Shown here: piece after piece, positions 23,724 through 34,983 of the stretch
Layout: each line of letters opens with the position of its first letter
Numbering within the stretch: position 1 is the stretch's first letter
Source: Monosiga brevicollis MX1
Lineage: Eukaryota > Opisthokonta > Choanoflagellata > Craspedida > Salpingoecidae
DNA: 64,000 nucleotides
Direction: 5' to 3'
Assembly: GCF_000002865.3 (NCBI RefSeq)
Contig: NW_001865039.1
Span: 786,791-850,790 of the forward strand
The notes under the pieces: model-generated
Seen by the model: only the letters and a program-made list of their open reading frames with translations
Told to the model about the DNA's origin: nothing
Database searches by the model: none
Made by a program: the position numbers and the translations under genes

Positions 23724-24839
23724 ATGGCCACCAACGTTTGTCGATGGCGCACATTGAATTTGGACACCTGTGATGAGGAGACCTTTGTACGACTGGCTCA
23801 GGAGCAAGGCACCCTTATGTTTGACCCTCTAGGCCCTTTTCTCCTGACAGCCCTCCATGTAGCGGCAAGGCGGGGATTTCTGTCGGCCATTCGAGCCCTC
23901 TTGAGCGTGGACTACACTCAACTACCTGCTTACGACGTTGGGTTCCTCGTCTTTGAGGACCGGGGCCGTATTTGTCCCGACCTGTGGCAACTTCCGCGTA
24001 TTTTTACACCTTTTCACAGCGCGGTCGAGCACGGACAGGCACAGGCGGCCGAGTTGTTACGAGCAGCCGGTGCCAACATTAACCAAGTGACCCCACAGCG
24101 ACGATCGGCTCTACACCTTGCCGTCATTGGTCGGAACATGCCGCTACTGAATGCTCTTCTGCGCTACATGGATGCAGGGCTGATCAACGCGGTGGACGCC
24201 GACAGTCTAGCGCCCTTGGACTATGCAGATAACATCGAGCAGGTTTTTTTGCTCATACAGCGAGGGGCCCGCCTCGATACCAATGGTCTCACACTCAAGC
24301 ATCTTCTTTTTGGTCAAGCCTCCATGAGTGCGCTGGCTGCCATCATTCTTGCTGGATGTAATCTCGGGTTGAGAGCCACCGAAAAACATGACCAAGAAGA
24401 GCAAACTAGCTCACTTCTTTCGTATATCATTCGAAAGGATCATGTGAGCGCCTTGGCCCAGGAGCTGGCTCGGCATAAATTCGCCTGGGCCACGTCGAAT
24501 CGGCATGCATTCCTAAAGGCTTTAGTCGCCGATGAGAATTTTGGTGAGCGACACCTGTTGCAGTGTGCCCAAGTCGACAACCTGCTGCCACCTGTCTTTT
24601 CAGATGGCAGCACACTGCTGCATCACTTGGCGGGTAATCCCAACATGAATCGCTCCTGCTGCGAGATCTTGGAAGAGATGGCAGGCTGTGCCGTCAATGC
24701 CCGCAACGCAGATGGCCACACCATGTTAGACATTTTGCAAGCCAAGGGGCGCACCCTTCTGGTCGAAGAACTTCAGACGTCTCGAAACGCCATGACGGGG
24801 GCTGAAATTGCTGCAGCCGAACAGAAGGAACGCCAATAG
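23724..24839 (+). CDS. Ankyrin-repeat protein, single exon, 371 aa
   Basis: The ATG at 23724 sits in a strong context (gtcaccATGG) and the frame runs intronless to TAG. Ankyrin-like repeats are visible at about LTALHVAARRGFLSAIRALL, FTPFHSAVEHGQAQAAELLRAAGANIN, RSALHLAVIGRNMPLLNALL and DSLAPLDYADNIEQVFLLIQRGARLD. A more degenerate pair sits near the end (GSTLLHHLAGNPN... and NARNADGHTMLDIL). No other catalytic or membrane segment is seen. The role is most likely protein binding, partner unknown. The shape (scattered ankyrins, about 370 aa) resembles cytosolic ankyrin adaptors rather than a named orthologue group. Confidence 0.85.
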   Translation: MATNVCRWRTLNLDTCDEETFVRLAQEQGTLMFDPLGPFLLTALHVAARRGFLSAIRALLSVDYTQLPAYDVGFLVFEDRGRICPDLWQLPRIFTPFHSAVEHGQAQAAELLRAAGANINQVTPQRRSALHLAVIGRNMPLLNALLRYMDAGLINAVDADSLAPLDYADNIEQVFLLIQRGARLDTNGLTLKHLLFGQASMSALAAIILAGCNLGLRATEKHDQEEQTSSLLSYIIRKDHVSALAQELARHKFAWATSNRHAFLKALVADENFGERHLLQCAQVDNLLPPVFSDGSTLLHHLAGNPNMNRSCCEILEEMAGCAVNARNADGHTMLDILQAKGRTLLVEELQTSRNAMTGAEIAAAEQKERQ

Positions 24840-24987
24840 TCAACAACCATGATCTTTTCATCAAAACGCAGATCACCGCACGGCCAGCCTGATGTGTACA
24901 GTCAGCACCTCAAAGCAGACCAAAGCCAGTTGCCACTTGTGTTTTCTTGGCTTCCCACAGATTGCCTTCTGCTTCTGCATGGTCCCG

Positions 24988-25085
<98 letters not shown>

Positions 25086-25664
25086 TTTTCTTGAGTTATG
25101 GTTTCACATGGGAGCGCTCTCATCAAGTGACTATGCGCAAAGTTGACCAGAGTCTTCTTTCTCGTATCTCACGACCCTTATAATCGATTGCTTTTTTTCC
25201 TCACCATGTTTTTTTCTTTTACGTCTCATTGACAATCGCTTGTGCTCTTGATGGCTTGGAGTATGGGGCGCTGATTCTCAAGCTGTGCGCGCCCAGATGT
25301 CTCCCCGTATGCCCCAAGCATGCATGTGGGTGCGTGCGGACTAAGCAACTCTGTCCTCTCCCTCTTGGACGGGCAAGGCCCAAACGGCCAATGGCCAAGT
25401 GCTGTTCAAGCGCCTCAAATTTGAAAAACAAACCACCTCTCCAATTTTAAACCGTGTAACGGCGGAAAAGTTTCAATTTTTTGTTCTTGAAATTTGTCGC
25501 GCCGCAGATCGAAAGCTGGCCATCGTCCAATTGTTCTGGGCAACGCCGCTATTTGACGGGCTGCTGGCGGTCGGGGGTGTGCTTGGGCACGCCCAAAAGT
25601 GTGGATATTGTATGGGCTGTCTGCCTGAGGGATTTGGGTTCTGTAAGAAAACGGCCCGAGCATC
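24840..25664. other. Intergenic region with long GT microsatellite
   Basis: Between two plus-strand genes. The only outstanding feature is the GT tract (24991-25081). T-rich stretches around 25190-25220 could be promoter-proximal. No supported coding exon. Confidence 0.35.
24991..25081. repeat. (GT)45 microsatellite
   Basis: About 90 bp of uninterrupted GT dinucleotides, the longest perfect dinucleotide tract in the window. Confidence 0.98.
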
Positions 25665-28600
25665 ATGGCAACCAATTCGCCCGTGATGCGAGGCCTGCCT
25701 TTTGCAAACATTCCTCGCCATGCAGACGTGACCCAGACTCCCTCCATCTACACCTATCCATTTCCCGAGAGTCAGACTAGTGGTAGGTCTCTTTGCTGTG
25801 AGCCCGAACTGTCTGGTTGGTTGTCTCATTCTTTGAGCCATCTTGTCTTCTTACTGGTCACCGGGCATGGTACGATAGAGGTGGTCCGAGCGCTGCGTCA
25901 GCTACAGCACCAGTACGACGTGCTGAAGCAAGAGCGTGATGCTGCTCAGGGTTGGTGCACCTGGCATGGCTATGATCTGCCAAGCTCAATCTGCGATTGG
26001 CTATTCTCTATCATCGATCATTCAATTCAATTGCCTTTTATCCTTTAGCGAGCTACGATCGACTTCAGCGTGAGGCTGGTGGATATCAGACCCAGTACAC
26101 GGCAACCCACCGTGCCGCGGAAGCTGCCGAACTGGCCATGATCGAGCGACTGCAGGCTAGCCTCACTGCCGCTGTACGTGGATTTGGGCCGTGTGAACTT
26201 ATTTATTGTGTTGGTATCGCATCGGCTCAATAATCCGATTGTGCTGTCGGTGCATGGTTGTCGATGGAACCCATAGGAGGACAAGTCCCAGCGCCTGAAG
26301 GCTGAACTTCAGGTCAGCATACCTCATACGCCGGCGAGACACTGACTCCGCCCCTCTCTTCCTCGCTTAAAAAGGAGTGCGAAATACTTCATCTCACTTT
26401 CTCCTCGATGGCTCTTTGCTCCATCAAATTCAATTGGCAGGACATCCGGCGAGACATGCGCTCACAAGCACCGCCGCCAGCACCTGCAGCGCCACCACCA
26501 TCTGACCCACAATCCGCGACCCAAGCCGCTGACTCCAGCCTTGCTCAGTTGGATGCTTATTTGCATCAGCATTTTGGCACTCAGCACAGCGCCGATCTGC
26601 ACCAGGCAGCGACGGCACCGAAATCTCAGAGCCACCAAGACGCCACTAGGCGCGGCGCTCCCGGTGGGCAACCGTCTCACTTCGCTGCGGCGTCGCGAAC
26701 GAGTGATGGCGTGCCACGCGTGGTATGGAATGGGTCACACTTTGTGCTGGAAGAGCATGGGCATTCCGTGGTGAATCCCATCTCATCTCACGTGCCCCAA
26801 GCCCCCACCACGGCCGCTAGCCACGTGCGCATGGCCCACTCCAACTCGACCTATACCTCGGATTCAGTCGCCGACTCGAATCCCCTTGTCACCTGGTCTG
26901 ACCAGGGAGAGCTGCAAGTGAATGCGCTCGAGCCGGATGTAGCAGCTGTTGATGAATCTATATCCCCATCGACTGCGCCGGCAACGGCTTCGCACAAGCA
27001 GCCGCCTCGCCCTCGTGTCGCGCCCAAAGGGCGGCCAGCCAGTTTTTGCGACATGGCTACTTCCCCTGTTGCTGCGCCCATCTCTGGCACAACTGTGCTT
27101 CCCGCAGCAACCCAGTCCACTGCCTTCATCTCTGCTGAGACCACTTCCTCCTCGAGTGCTCATGCAGGCTCGGAATCGATGCAAGGCGAGGCCGCTCCTA
27201 CCAGCAACAACCCGGGCCCGACAGGGCCCCGCCCATTAGCTCGGCAATCATTGCCTTCGGCAGAGGCGTCGCTCGACGTGCCTGAAGCATCGGCTCGTCT
27301 TCATTCCCATGCCACGGGCACACAAACAGCGGTGACTGGGACCACTGGACTAGATGCTCGCGCGAAGGTGCGGGACAATGATGCCTTATCGATGGACAGC
27401 CTCATGGGGGCGAGCGAAGCACCTGCAGATCTTGAGGACCCTGCATCGAGGTCACAGCCACTAAGATCGAGCGATGCCAAGCCCAAGGCACCGGCGAAAC
27501 AGGGGCCTGCAGGCGCGACCAGCTCCAACCCATCGGACTTACGCGTGTCCGTGCAGGAGTTGCAAGCTCTCGCGGTATGTACTCACGGCATCTGGATGGG
27601 GCAAAGACACCGTTGCCCTTGCAAGCCAGCGCATTCAAAAGGCAATGGCCAGAGCAAACCAGCCTTTTTGACTACTAGTCCTGATTTGGAACGATGATCT
27701 AGTTACGAGAAGGGTAGCTCATTCTACAAAACCTTTGCATCACAGGAACGTATTTCTACGCTGGAGAGTTTTACCAAGTCGATTGATACGCAACACAATT
27801 TGACGCAGGTCTGTAAACACAGCATTGGCCAGTCCGGCCTTACTGGACGCACTAAGGGCTTGTTCAGTCGAGGCACCCTTCCTTCCGGTTGCAGGTGCTC
27901 CCCGACAATTCTTTTTTTTCCTTGATTGTCCCTGTGCTTGTTTTGAACTCCCATTAGGCCGACGTTAGAGCGCTTCAAGGGGAGCTTCGGAGGCTGCATG
28001 AGCGCTATGAATCACTGTCTGTGACCGTTGCTGACCAACAAGCTCAGACAGCCGCACTGGCTCGCGCCCAGGACCAAGCGGCCCGTTTTCAGTCAAGTCG
28101 TCGTGCCTCGGCCGATGCTTCGGGGCGACACGCTGATCGGAATGCCAAGTCCACCGTCATGTCTCATGTCGGTAGCAATACATCGGCGCCTCGCCACGCC
28201 TGCTGTTCTCGAGGCACCGACACAGCTGACGCAATGTCTGTAGACCAGGAGACGTTGGCGGCAGGCCAAGAGGAGCACCATCCCTCGCCCTCACCCATCG
28301 CCCCACCCAAAGCCGTGTCCATGTCAGAGACATCCCAGCATCCTCGACCCAACCGAAGCACTCCCAATCGGAACCGTGTTGCTTTTAAGGAGCAGAGACA
28401 GGGACAGCGGATTGGGCGAGGTCCGGTGCCTCAACCTCGGACCACTGAGAGGAAGGTCAAGGGTGCTCGAGGCTTATCCAACGGTGCTGGTTCTGCCATG
28501 CCCCAGCCTCGGTACTTAGCTCCAACCAAGGCTTGGACATCACACGTGTTGGCTGGGCGCGCAGATCGGGCCTCGCGTGGGTTGGCCACGGATGGCTTGG

Positions 28601-28960
28601 CCCATGTTCAAGTTGACCTGCCTTTCAACGGCGTTCCCTTTGTTGCGGGCACATCAACAGCGCCGTCTCAAAGTCTTGGCGGCAATCTACAGCAGGTTTT
28701 TGCCCTGCTCAAGCGACAAGGCCATCCTGTGCAGCTGCGGTAAGTTTTACCTCACGCCCTTTCTTTTTGTCGGGGGCCCGCTTGATGCTGATAGCTGCTT
28801 TTGATTGATCATGCGTAGAGCTGAGACTGAGGCGCATGGCGAACCACTGTCAGAACAAGCCCACCGCGAGCTGATCTACAAGAATCGCCGGCTTTTGCAA
28901 GAGGCTCGTGAGGCTCAGATGCAAATGCGAACAACCGAGTTGTCGTGGGATGTTGTCTGA
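25665..28960 (+). CDS. Coiled-coil/low-complexity protein of unknown function, 8 exons, about 823 aa
   Basis: Exons 25665-25782, 25879-25950, 26049-26173, 26277-26312, 26441-27574, 27746-27808, 27958-28739, 28819-28960; all GT-AG with consistent phase. The N-terminal about 40 residues are followed by a coiled coil encoded over four short exons (VVRALRQLQHQYDVLKQERD, then RLQREAGGYQTQY..., ERLQASLTAAEDKSQRLKAELQ). A disordered Ser/Ala/Pro/Thr-rich region spans about 130-500. A second coiled coil follows (about 505-580), then a basic Arg/Gln/Pro-rich region, and a final Glu/Arg helix (LSEQAHRELIYKNRRLLQEAREAQM). No family recognised. The arrangement recalls centrosome or basal-body scaffold proteins (inference only). 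Tail-to-tail with SKA3, about 200 bp apart. Confidence 0.78.
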
Positions 28961-29169
28961 GATTGTCCAGCTGGATTGTAGGAGAGTTGTGTTGTTAACT
29001 TAATTTGCGGCCCCTGGTCGTCAGAGGGAGGGGCTTGGAGTCACGAATAACATGTATACAGGGCATTATCTGTCTCAATTGAGGTCTGGCGTGTCAAGAC
29101 GTGCGCAAATGTTCACAAAGGGGCCAAACGGTGTTGACCACACTTGGCCGGGCACATGGGTCTTGAGGC

Positions 29170-31261
29170 CTAGCCAAGAGCCAACTTCAAATCAGCCCAA
29201 TTAAGCATAGTGAAAAGAGCCGCGAGGAGAGAACGTGTACATGATGTCTTCGGGGCGGGGCGTGGGTTGTGTGGGGTCGCGGATGGCATCTTCACTCTCG
29301 GCCTACAGGTAGCCAACAGGCAAGAAGAACCAGTGGCGGCAAGTCGTCGTGGTGAGTATATTTTGCGACTTCGCGCATGAGTCCCCCTTCCCCCTCTCCC
29401 GTGACAATAATAAATACTCAAGAATACAAGGAAAAAAATAAAAAACGAGCGAGAGCAGACAGTATCGAGAAGCTGTTCGACAGACTGACATTGATGTGGA
29501 GACGGCCGAGCTTGTGGAGTGCCAGCAGGAGCGGGGCAGCCTTGCGTCCGATTGAGGTCTCGTGTCTAGATGAAGGAGATGGATCGGGCAAATGTTGATA
29601 CTGACGACTTCAGAACGCAAATGACAACTTTTTTTAGCTTGGGGGAAGCTGTTAGGCACATTACTTACCCTAAAGATTTGATAGTAAAGAAAGGCTCTTC
29701 CATGTCCGCCAGTGCTGTCTGGTAGATGAGATACAACTTGCGAAGCTGGGTGTTGAGCGTGTCCAAATCGATGCAGTCCCGAGTCGATGGGGCCAAGGTC
29801 TGATACTCGGCCACGGAAATGTTCATGCCATTGCTGTGCGAGACTGTCGTGCTTGCTGCCGGACGGGGCTCCCTTACCATGGGCTCCGCCACTGGTTCCA
29901 GATGTTTGCCCCCGAAAGAAACTCCTCGAGGCAGACTGGCCCCCAGCTCTCGAACCTCCTCGCTTTGGAATCTACGCGGGTGGTTCACAGCAATTATACT
30001 TTGCATCAATGGGCCATCCTGGCAGTAGTTCTCCCGGGCGGAAGAGAAGCGGCAGCGATACCCTTACTGGAAACGAGAAAGGTCAAGGTCAAGGTCAAGA
30101 TCTTCATCGTTTGTACCCAATGCTGGCACAGAGGGTGCGGACAAGCTCGGGTCCAGACCTGGTACCGAGATTGAGGGGAGCTCTGGTTCTAGTAGAGGAA
30201 AGTCCAGGTCAGGAGTTTCAAAAGGCAAAAAGTTATTTGAGTTCCTAGTTTCCGATGCTCATGTTAAAAATCATAAAAAAATCTCACAACTCACAACTCA
30301 CCTTCGGCATCAAAAGCAGGGCGCAGCAAGCTAGTGCCGGTGCCATGGTGTTTGAGGACATCGAGTGTCACTGACGACAAGCCCATGTCTTCAAGGCACG
30401 GTGTGCGGGGGGAAGCCACGGCCGGCTTTTCTGCTGCCATGAAGCGCCGTGCTGGCGTGATAGGCGCAGAGCACAAAGCGCCAGTGCTCGTCCCCGCCCC
30501 ACTAGGAGTGCGTGGGGCAACGGGCGATGCGGGAGTTGGCAGAGCGGACTCTCCAGCTTCATCGTCATCATGCGTAAAGGTGGAGTTCAACCCGCTTTCG
30601 TCTGCCGCTGGGGCCTCGTGGGCGCGCTCGGAAGAAGTGTCCTCGACAAGATCTAAGCAAACACGCCCAGGTGTGTGGGAAACATGGTTTGAGGTAAAAG
30701 GGGCATCGTGCTAAGCGCTTGTCAGCACATGGGCGCTGGATAGGACACCACTCTTACCGCACTCTGCCGGGCGAACGTAGCCATATTGCTCCAATTCGTC
30801 CTCAACAGCGCCCAGGCGCGAGGCGGTAGCCTAAATGCATTTAAGTGCCGCAAAGCAGAGTGTGAGCCCCGGAAAAGAAGAGCTTATGCCGCAGGAGTAT
30901 CATCGCACCTCATGGATCTGCGAGCACAGGGCAACAAGGTCTGCCATGGTGTAATCATAGCAGGGCTCCTGCTGCAGCTCGTGTAGGGCATGGTGAACGT
31001 TCTCAATGTCTTCTTGCATCTCAACGAGCATGGCTTTGGCATCGGTATAATGCTTTGCGTCGTCTAGATGGTGGCGCACGTCCGGAGGGGAACATGAGCC
31101 TTGTTATTCAGCCGCGAGGGCGCGGGCAGCGATACAAGACAGATATATTGACGATAGATTGACCAACCTGGCGGCGCTTGGGCCCGTTGGCGCAGAGTAC
31201 AGCTGTCTCGTTCGAGTTCGATGGCAAACTCGCGAAACGAGGAGAAGAAGGCAGAAATCAT
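29170..31261 (-). CDS. SKA3: SKA3-like kinetochore protein, 7 exons, about 409 aa
   Basis: Exons (minus order): 31261-31168, 31063-30909, 30830-30758, 30652-30302, 30188-30068, 29971-29669, 29302-29170; GT-AG, phases agree. The N-terminus (MISAFFSSFREFAIELERDS..., then a helical region ending in ELEQYGYVRP) matches the SKA3 coiled coil that pairs with SKA1 and SKA2. The middle is disordered and rich in Thr-Pro/Ser-Pro sites, with TPCLEDMGLSSVTLDVL matching the conserved SKA3 motif (human TPKLEHFGISEYTM). The C-terminal SVAEYQTLAPSTRDCID...LYLIYQTA...FTIKSL matches the last conserved block. Family role: SKA complex, coupling kinetochores to microtubules. Predicted length nearly equals the human protein (412 aa). 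The last exon is phase-consistent but its frame is unsure; another frame of the same exon also looks protein-like. Confidence 0.78.
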
Positions 31262-31608
31262 CGTTGCTGTTTATCCGAATACCCAGCTGCCGATTCAAAA
31301 AAAGGAGAAAAAAAAGGGAAATGACACAAACCGAAGAATGCATCAACTCGACTTTTTAAAAAAAGGCGGGAAAACAATGCTGACAAATCAGCCAAGTCTC
31401 GATTTAAACACGGCGTTGTGACAATGGTGTACAACAGCTTTGGGATGCACATCGCATGAGACAACAGGGTGGCGACGCTATAGGTTCAAAGACAGCAAAG
31501 ACGGTAAAATTTTATGCAAACAAAGAAGAAGGAAAGAAATCACAAAATTATCAAAATTCAGAGCCGGATCCTATTCTGCTACGGCATCTCCGGAGGACAT
31601 CGGCATGC
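31262..31608. other. Short intergenic region, SKA3 5' side
   Basis: Contains the SKA3 upstream region and the 3' UTR of the kinase-dehydrogenase fusion gene. A-rich; no further gene. Confidence 0.35.
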
Positions 31609-33830
31609 TCAATTGGCACTGTTGGGAATGTCGCCATTTACGAGCTGCTCGGGGGTGGTAATACCAAATCGCTGCGGGCAACCACTCTGAGCAATATCCT
31701 TGCCCTGGATCTTGCCATCAACCAGGTACTCCTTCTCAATCTTGGGCTGGGCCCACAGCAGGACCTTGTCCATCATGGGTGTCTCGACCCCGCAAATCTC
31801 GGCAACACCGCGGAGTACGGCGAGACCGTGAGGCAAGTCTTCGGTGAGGTAGCGGGTGCGAAAGTTGGGCACAAACTTGCCGCCTTCCACCTCCGTGACC
31901 GGGGCCTTGAGCCCACGGAAGGCGTCATTGGTGGCGAAGATCTGTGCTGTGCTGCTGTGGTCAGAGATGACATCACCGTAAACATCGAGGAGATACACAT
32001 CAATGGGCTGCCAGCCAGCGAGGTCGGCACCGGCTTTCTTGAGGACCTCTACGGCTTGACCAATCTCGTTGGAGAGGCCATCGAGCACCGAACCCGTAAA
32101 GTCGTTGCAGTTTTGGTAAAACAATGGGGCTTCGGCCACCGGTTCGCCGTCCCAGTCATGCCAGATGCCGTAGGAGATACCCGTGTGGATGATGCAATTG
32201 GTTGGCCAAAGAGCCGAGGTGAGCATGTTGCCCTTGCACTGAAAGTCCGTCAGGTCGTGCAGCCGCGACATCTTGTCGCCAAGGAGAGCGTTGCGTTCGG
32301 GCTCGTTGGGGCGCGCGTTGATGTCAACGCGTTTCTTCTCACCAAGGAGCGAGGCTTTGCAACCATACTCGTCAAAGCGACAAGCCCACGGTAGGGAGGT
32401 GCCAGCAAACAAGGTAATGTCCCGCTCTTTGATGAGGTCGCCCAGTACATTGATGGCAATGAGATCAAAGGCGCCGGGGCCTGGAATGGCACCCACAAAG
32501 GCCCCCTTCTTCAGAAAAGGAGCAATCTGCTTGAGAATCGGCTCATGAGCAAAGGCCGGGACGATAAGAAGGATGAGATCGGCTCCTTCAATGGCCGTCT
32601 TGGGGTCTGCCGTAATGACCTTGGGTTGGCCCGTGTAGGAGGTGGTCTTTGTCGTTACGGTGACGCCACCAGCCTTATCACAGGCCTCCTTGAAGCGCTT
32701 GGCCTCGTCCTCGAAGGAGAAAAAGAGGTTGACGTTGGCGCCATTCTTGGCAAACATGCCGGCAGCAATGTGAGCCGCGTTGCCACCACCACAAACGGTG
32801 ATGGTGATGCCTTCGGCAGGTTTGGCGTCGGTCATCTTGCCCGTCGATGCGTCCGCTGCTCCTTCTACTGCTGGGGCGGAGGAGACCTCGGTCGGGGTTG
32901 GGGACTTAAAAATGGCTTGTACGTCCTTCCAGACGTCGGCAATGTCTTGACCGGCGTTGACGGTCTTGAGCTTGTCGGCAGCGCGGAAGTGCTCAACGAC
33001 GGGGCGGGACTTGGAGTGGTAGGTTTCGATGCGACCCTTGAGGGATTCCTCGTTGTCGTCGCTGCGGCCCGACGTCTTACCGCGTTCCAAACAACGGGCG
33101 ACCAGCGTCTGATCGTCGGCCTCAAAGTACAAGGCAAAGTCGCAACCGCGACCAAACTGTTAAGCACAGCGAGCGGGGGGTAGGTGGCGGGGAGTGAGAC
33201 AATGGGCCGAACAAGAACGGGAAATACGGCCAGCCACGCCATGATGAGGCGGCAGTGGGGCAACAAGGCAGAATTGATGCGAGGCAGCATGCCTTTTTCT
33301 GAAAGGCGTGAACTTGATCAAGCTCACGAGGAAAGCCGTCGAGCAGAAGCTTGACGGGACCACCGGTAGCGAGCGTGGATTGAACGGCGTCGGCAAGGAT
33401 TTCCAAGGTAATGTCGATAGGGATCAGCTTGCCCTCGGACATGAGCCGTTGCACTTCCTTGGCTCGATCCGAGTCTTGCTTGACCTCGTTGCGGAAAAGA
33501 TCCCCCGTGGAGAGGGAGGTGTAGCCAAAGTTTTCGCAAATGCGGGCACACTGTGTGCCTTTGCCGCTGCCCGGACCGCCTACCAAGGAGCGCACACAGG
33601 GTTGATGAGGCTGACACAGAGGTTGTAGCAGAGGTTGTAGCAGAGGTTGTAGCAGGGGTTGTCGCAACAACTCGCGACCGAGGGCTGTTGGGCATGTTTG
33701 GTTGTCAAGGCAGCTGGCAGTGGGTAGCGGGCGAGGGCGCACCAAGCACGAAGATGATGCTCTCCACTTGAGAAGCTTGCAGGCCACTGCCCACCTTGAC
33801 ATTGGCCGAACTGCTGCAGGTGCCACCCAT
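31609..33830 (-). CDS. Adenylate kinase - octopine dehydrogenase fusion, 3 exons, 640 aa
   Basis: Exons (minus order): 33830-33743, 33579-33293, 33156-31609; phases join exactly. The N-terminus MGGTCSSS fits an N-myristoylation signal (Gly2, Ser6) with Cys5 available for acylation. Residues about 24-208 form an AK1/UMP-CMP-type kinase: P-loop GGPGSGKGTQ at 30-39, then YTSLSTGDLFRNEV, LLLDGFPRELDQ, and lid RGKTSGRSDDNEE. A roughly 33-residue Ala/Ser/Pro/Glu linker follows. Residues about 242-640 (399 aa, the usual length) are an opine dehydrogenase with NAD loop TVCGGGNAAH, PKVITADP, VPAFAHEPI, LPWACRFDEYG, RYLTEDLPHG, and the terminal WAQPKIEKEYLVDGKIQGKD block. These correspond block by block to scallop octopine dehydrogenase. 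The His in the CIIHTG segment and the Asp in DVISDHS match its catalytic positions. Intron 2 appears to use a GC donor. The dehydrogenase part is one exon, so the fusion is not a mis-joining of neighbours within that exon. Confidence 0.9.
33621..33662. repeat. 12-bp tandem repeat in intron 1 of the fusion gene
   Basis: Three and a half copies of GGTTGTAGCAGA with one change in the last full copy. It lies inside the first intron, so it is not translated. Confidence 0.9.
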
Positions 33831-34058
33831 GATGGACTGTGAGAATGAAGTGCGATGAGTGCCTTGCAACTCGAAACCAAGGCTCCAAAGGAGCTCGCCA
33901 CAAAACTGCACAGACAGACAAACAAACACAGACAGACAAACAAGCCCTGATGCAACAACACAGAGAGCTAACAGCACAAGAGAACAAAACAAAAGAGAAC
34001 AAGAGAGAGACAGAAACAGAGCAAACAAAGAGAGAGAGAGAAAGAACAGAGCAAGAAG

Positions 34059-34080
34059 CACACACACACACACACACACA

Positions 34081-34119
<39 letters not shown>
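34059..34119. repeat. (CA)12(CT)18 compound microsatellite
   Basis: CA dinucleotides run without a break into CT dinucleotides, followed by a short A-rich segment. It lies in the divergent intergenic region. Confidence 0.95.
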
Positions 34120-34122
<3 letters not shown>

Positions 34123-34371
34123 ACCAGAAAGAAAAAAGAGAATTTGAACAGCTCGGAGTGACTGTGGCGAATCAGGCAGAAAGGCAAGTGATCAAAATCA
34201 GCGGCTTGATGTCACGGCATGTGCATGTGCATGGCATGAATCTGCACACACCTGACCCAGACGAGTAGCTCGCCTTTGCGCACTCAGCCGTTCCCTCACT
34301 TCAACGCGCGCAATTTACGCTGTGCCAGAAGACGACAACACGAGAGATCGCTACACAGTCACTGGCGGCGG

Positions 34372-34372
34372 A

Positions 34373-34462
<90 letters not shown>
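34372..34462. repeat. (AG)n microsatellite
   Basis: About 90 bp of AG/GA with one interrupting A run near the right end (about 34453). Same purine/pyrimidine class as the CT tract 250 bp upstream, in opposite orientation. Confidence 0.97.
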
Positions 34463-34983
34463 TGGCGGGGAAACAGCAGACCCAGCACATTGAATGCAAA
34501 TCACAAGCAGTCGCCAGCCATGATGGACAGCAGAAAGCAGCTTAGGGCACCGGTCATTTTAATGCATACCTGGAGGAAGGGATCGCGAACGAAAAACTGC
34601 AGCAAGTGGCGCGCGGACGCGAGGGAAAACAGCCACCCAGTGACGTGTGTGCTCTAGGGGGCCAAGGCGAGTGCAGCACACAAGAAGGGGGCACGTTGTG
34701 CAGGTGGTGCAGATCAAAGAGCCAAGTCAGGCAGCAAGCCCGTAAGCTGCAACACAACATCCAGCAAAACATCAACAAAAGAGAACACAACAACAAGACA
34801 GCACTTTCTCTGACATTGCTTTCCACACATTATGTGCTATAAGCTCCTACAAAGTGACCCCCCTTTTTTGAAACGGCTGACATCAACGACGGGGTTGACA
34901 ACATCTGTTTTAAAGTATAGTTGTGTCGTACACGCTCGACCGTCTTTTTTTTTTTTTTTTTCTTTTCATTTCAACAGAACAAG

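Larger units (their letters stand above)
33831..34983. promoter_or_regulatory. Divergent intergenic region, fusion gene / mitochondrial uL30
   Basis: About 1.15 kb between the two start codons. It carries a CA tract (34059-34083) joined to a CT tract (34084-34119), and an AG tract (34372-34462). The last stretch before the uL30 ATG is a long T run plus CATTTCAACAG, a textbook 3' splice site, so uL30 probably has a 5'-UTR intron here. Confidence 0.55.

Noticed and set aside
24902-25183. Cys-Val or Thr-His repeat frames
   Set aside because: Translation of the (GT)45 microsatellite in different frames, not protein.
29878-29971. Donor-like GTAAGG after this stretch in SKA3
   Set aside because: No acceptor of the right phase follows and the open frame continues into the conserved C-terminal block, so no intron was placed.
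33705-34187. Leu/Ser/Cys/Val-rich frame upstream of the fusion gene
   Set aside because: Produced by CA and CT microsatellites; the real first exon is short and starts at 33830.
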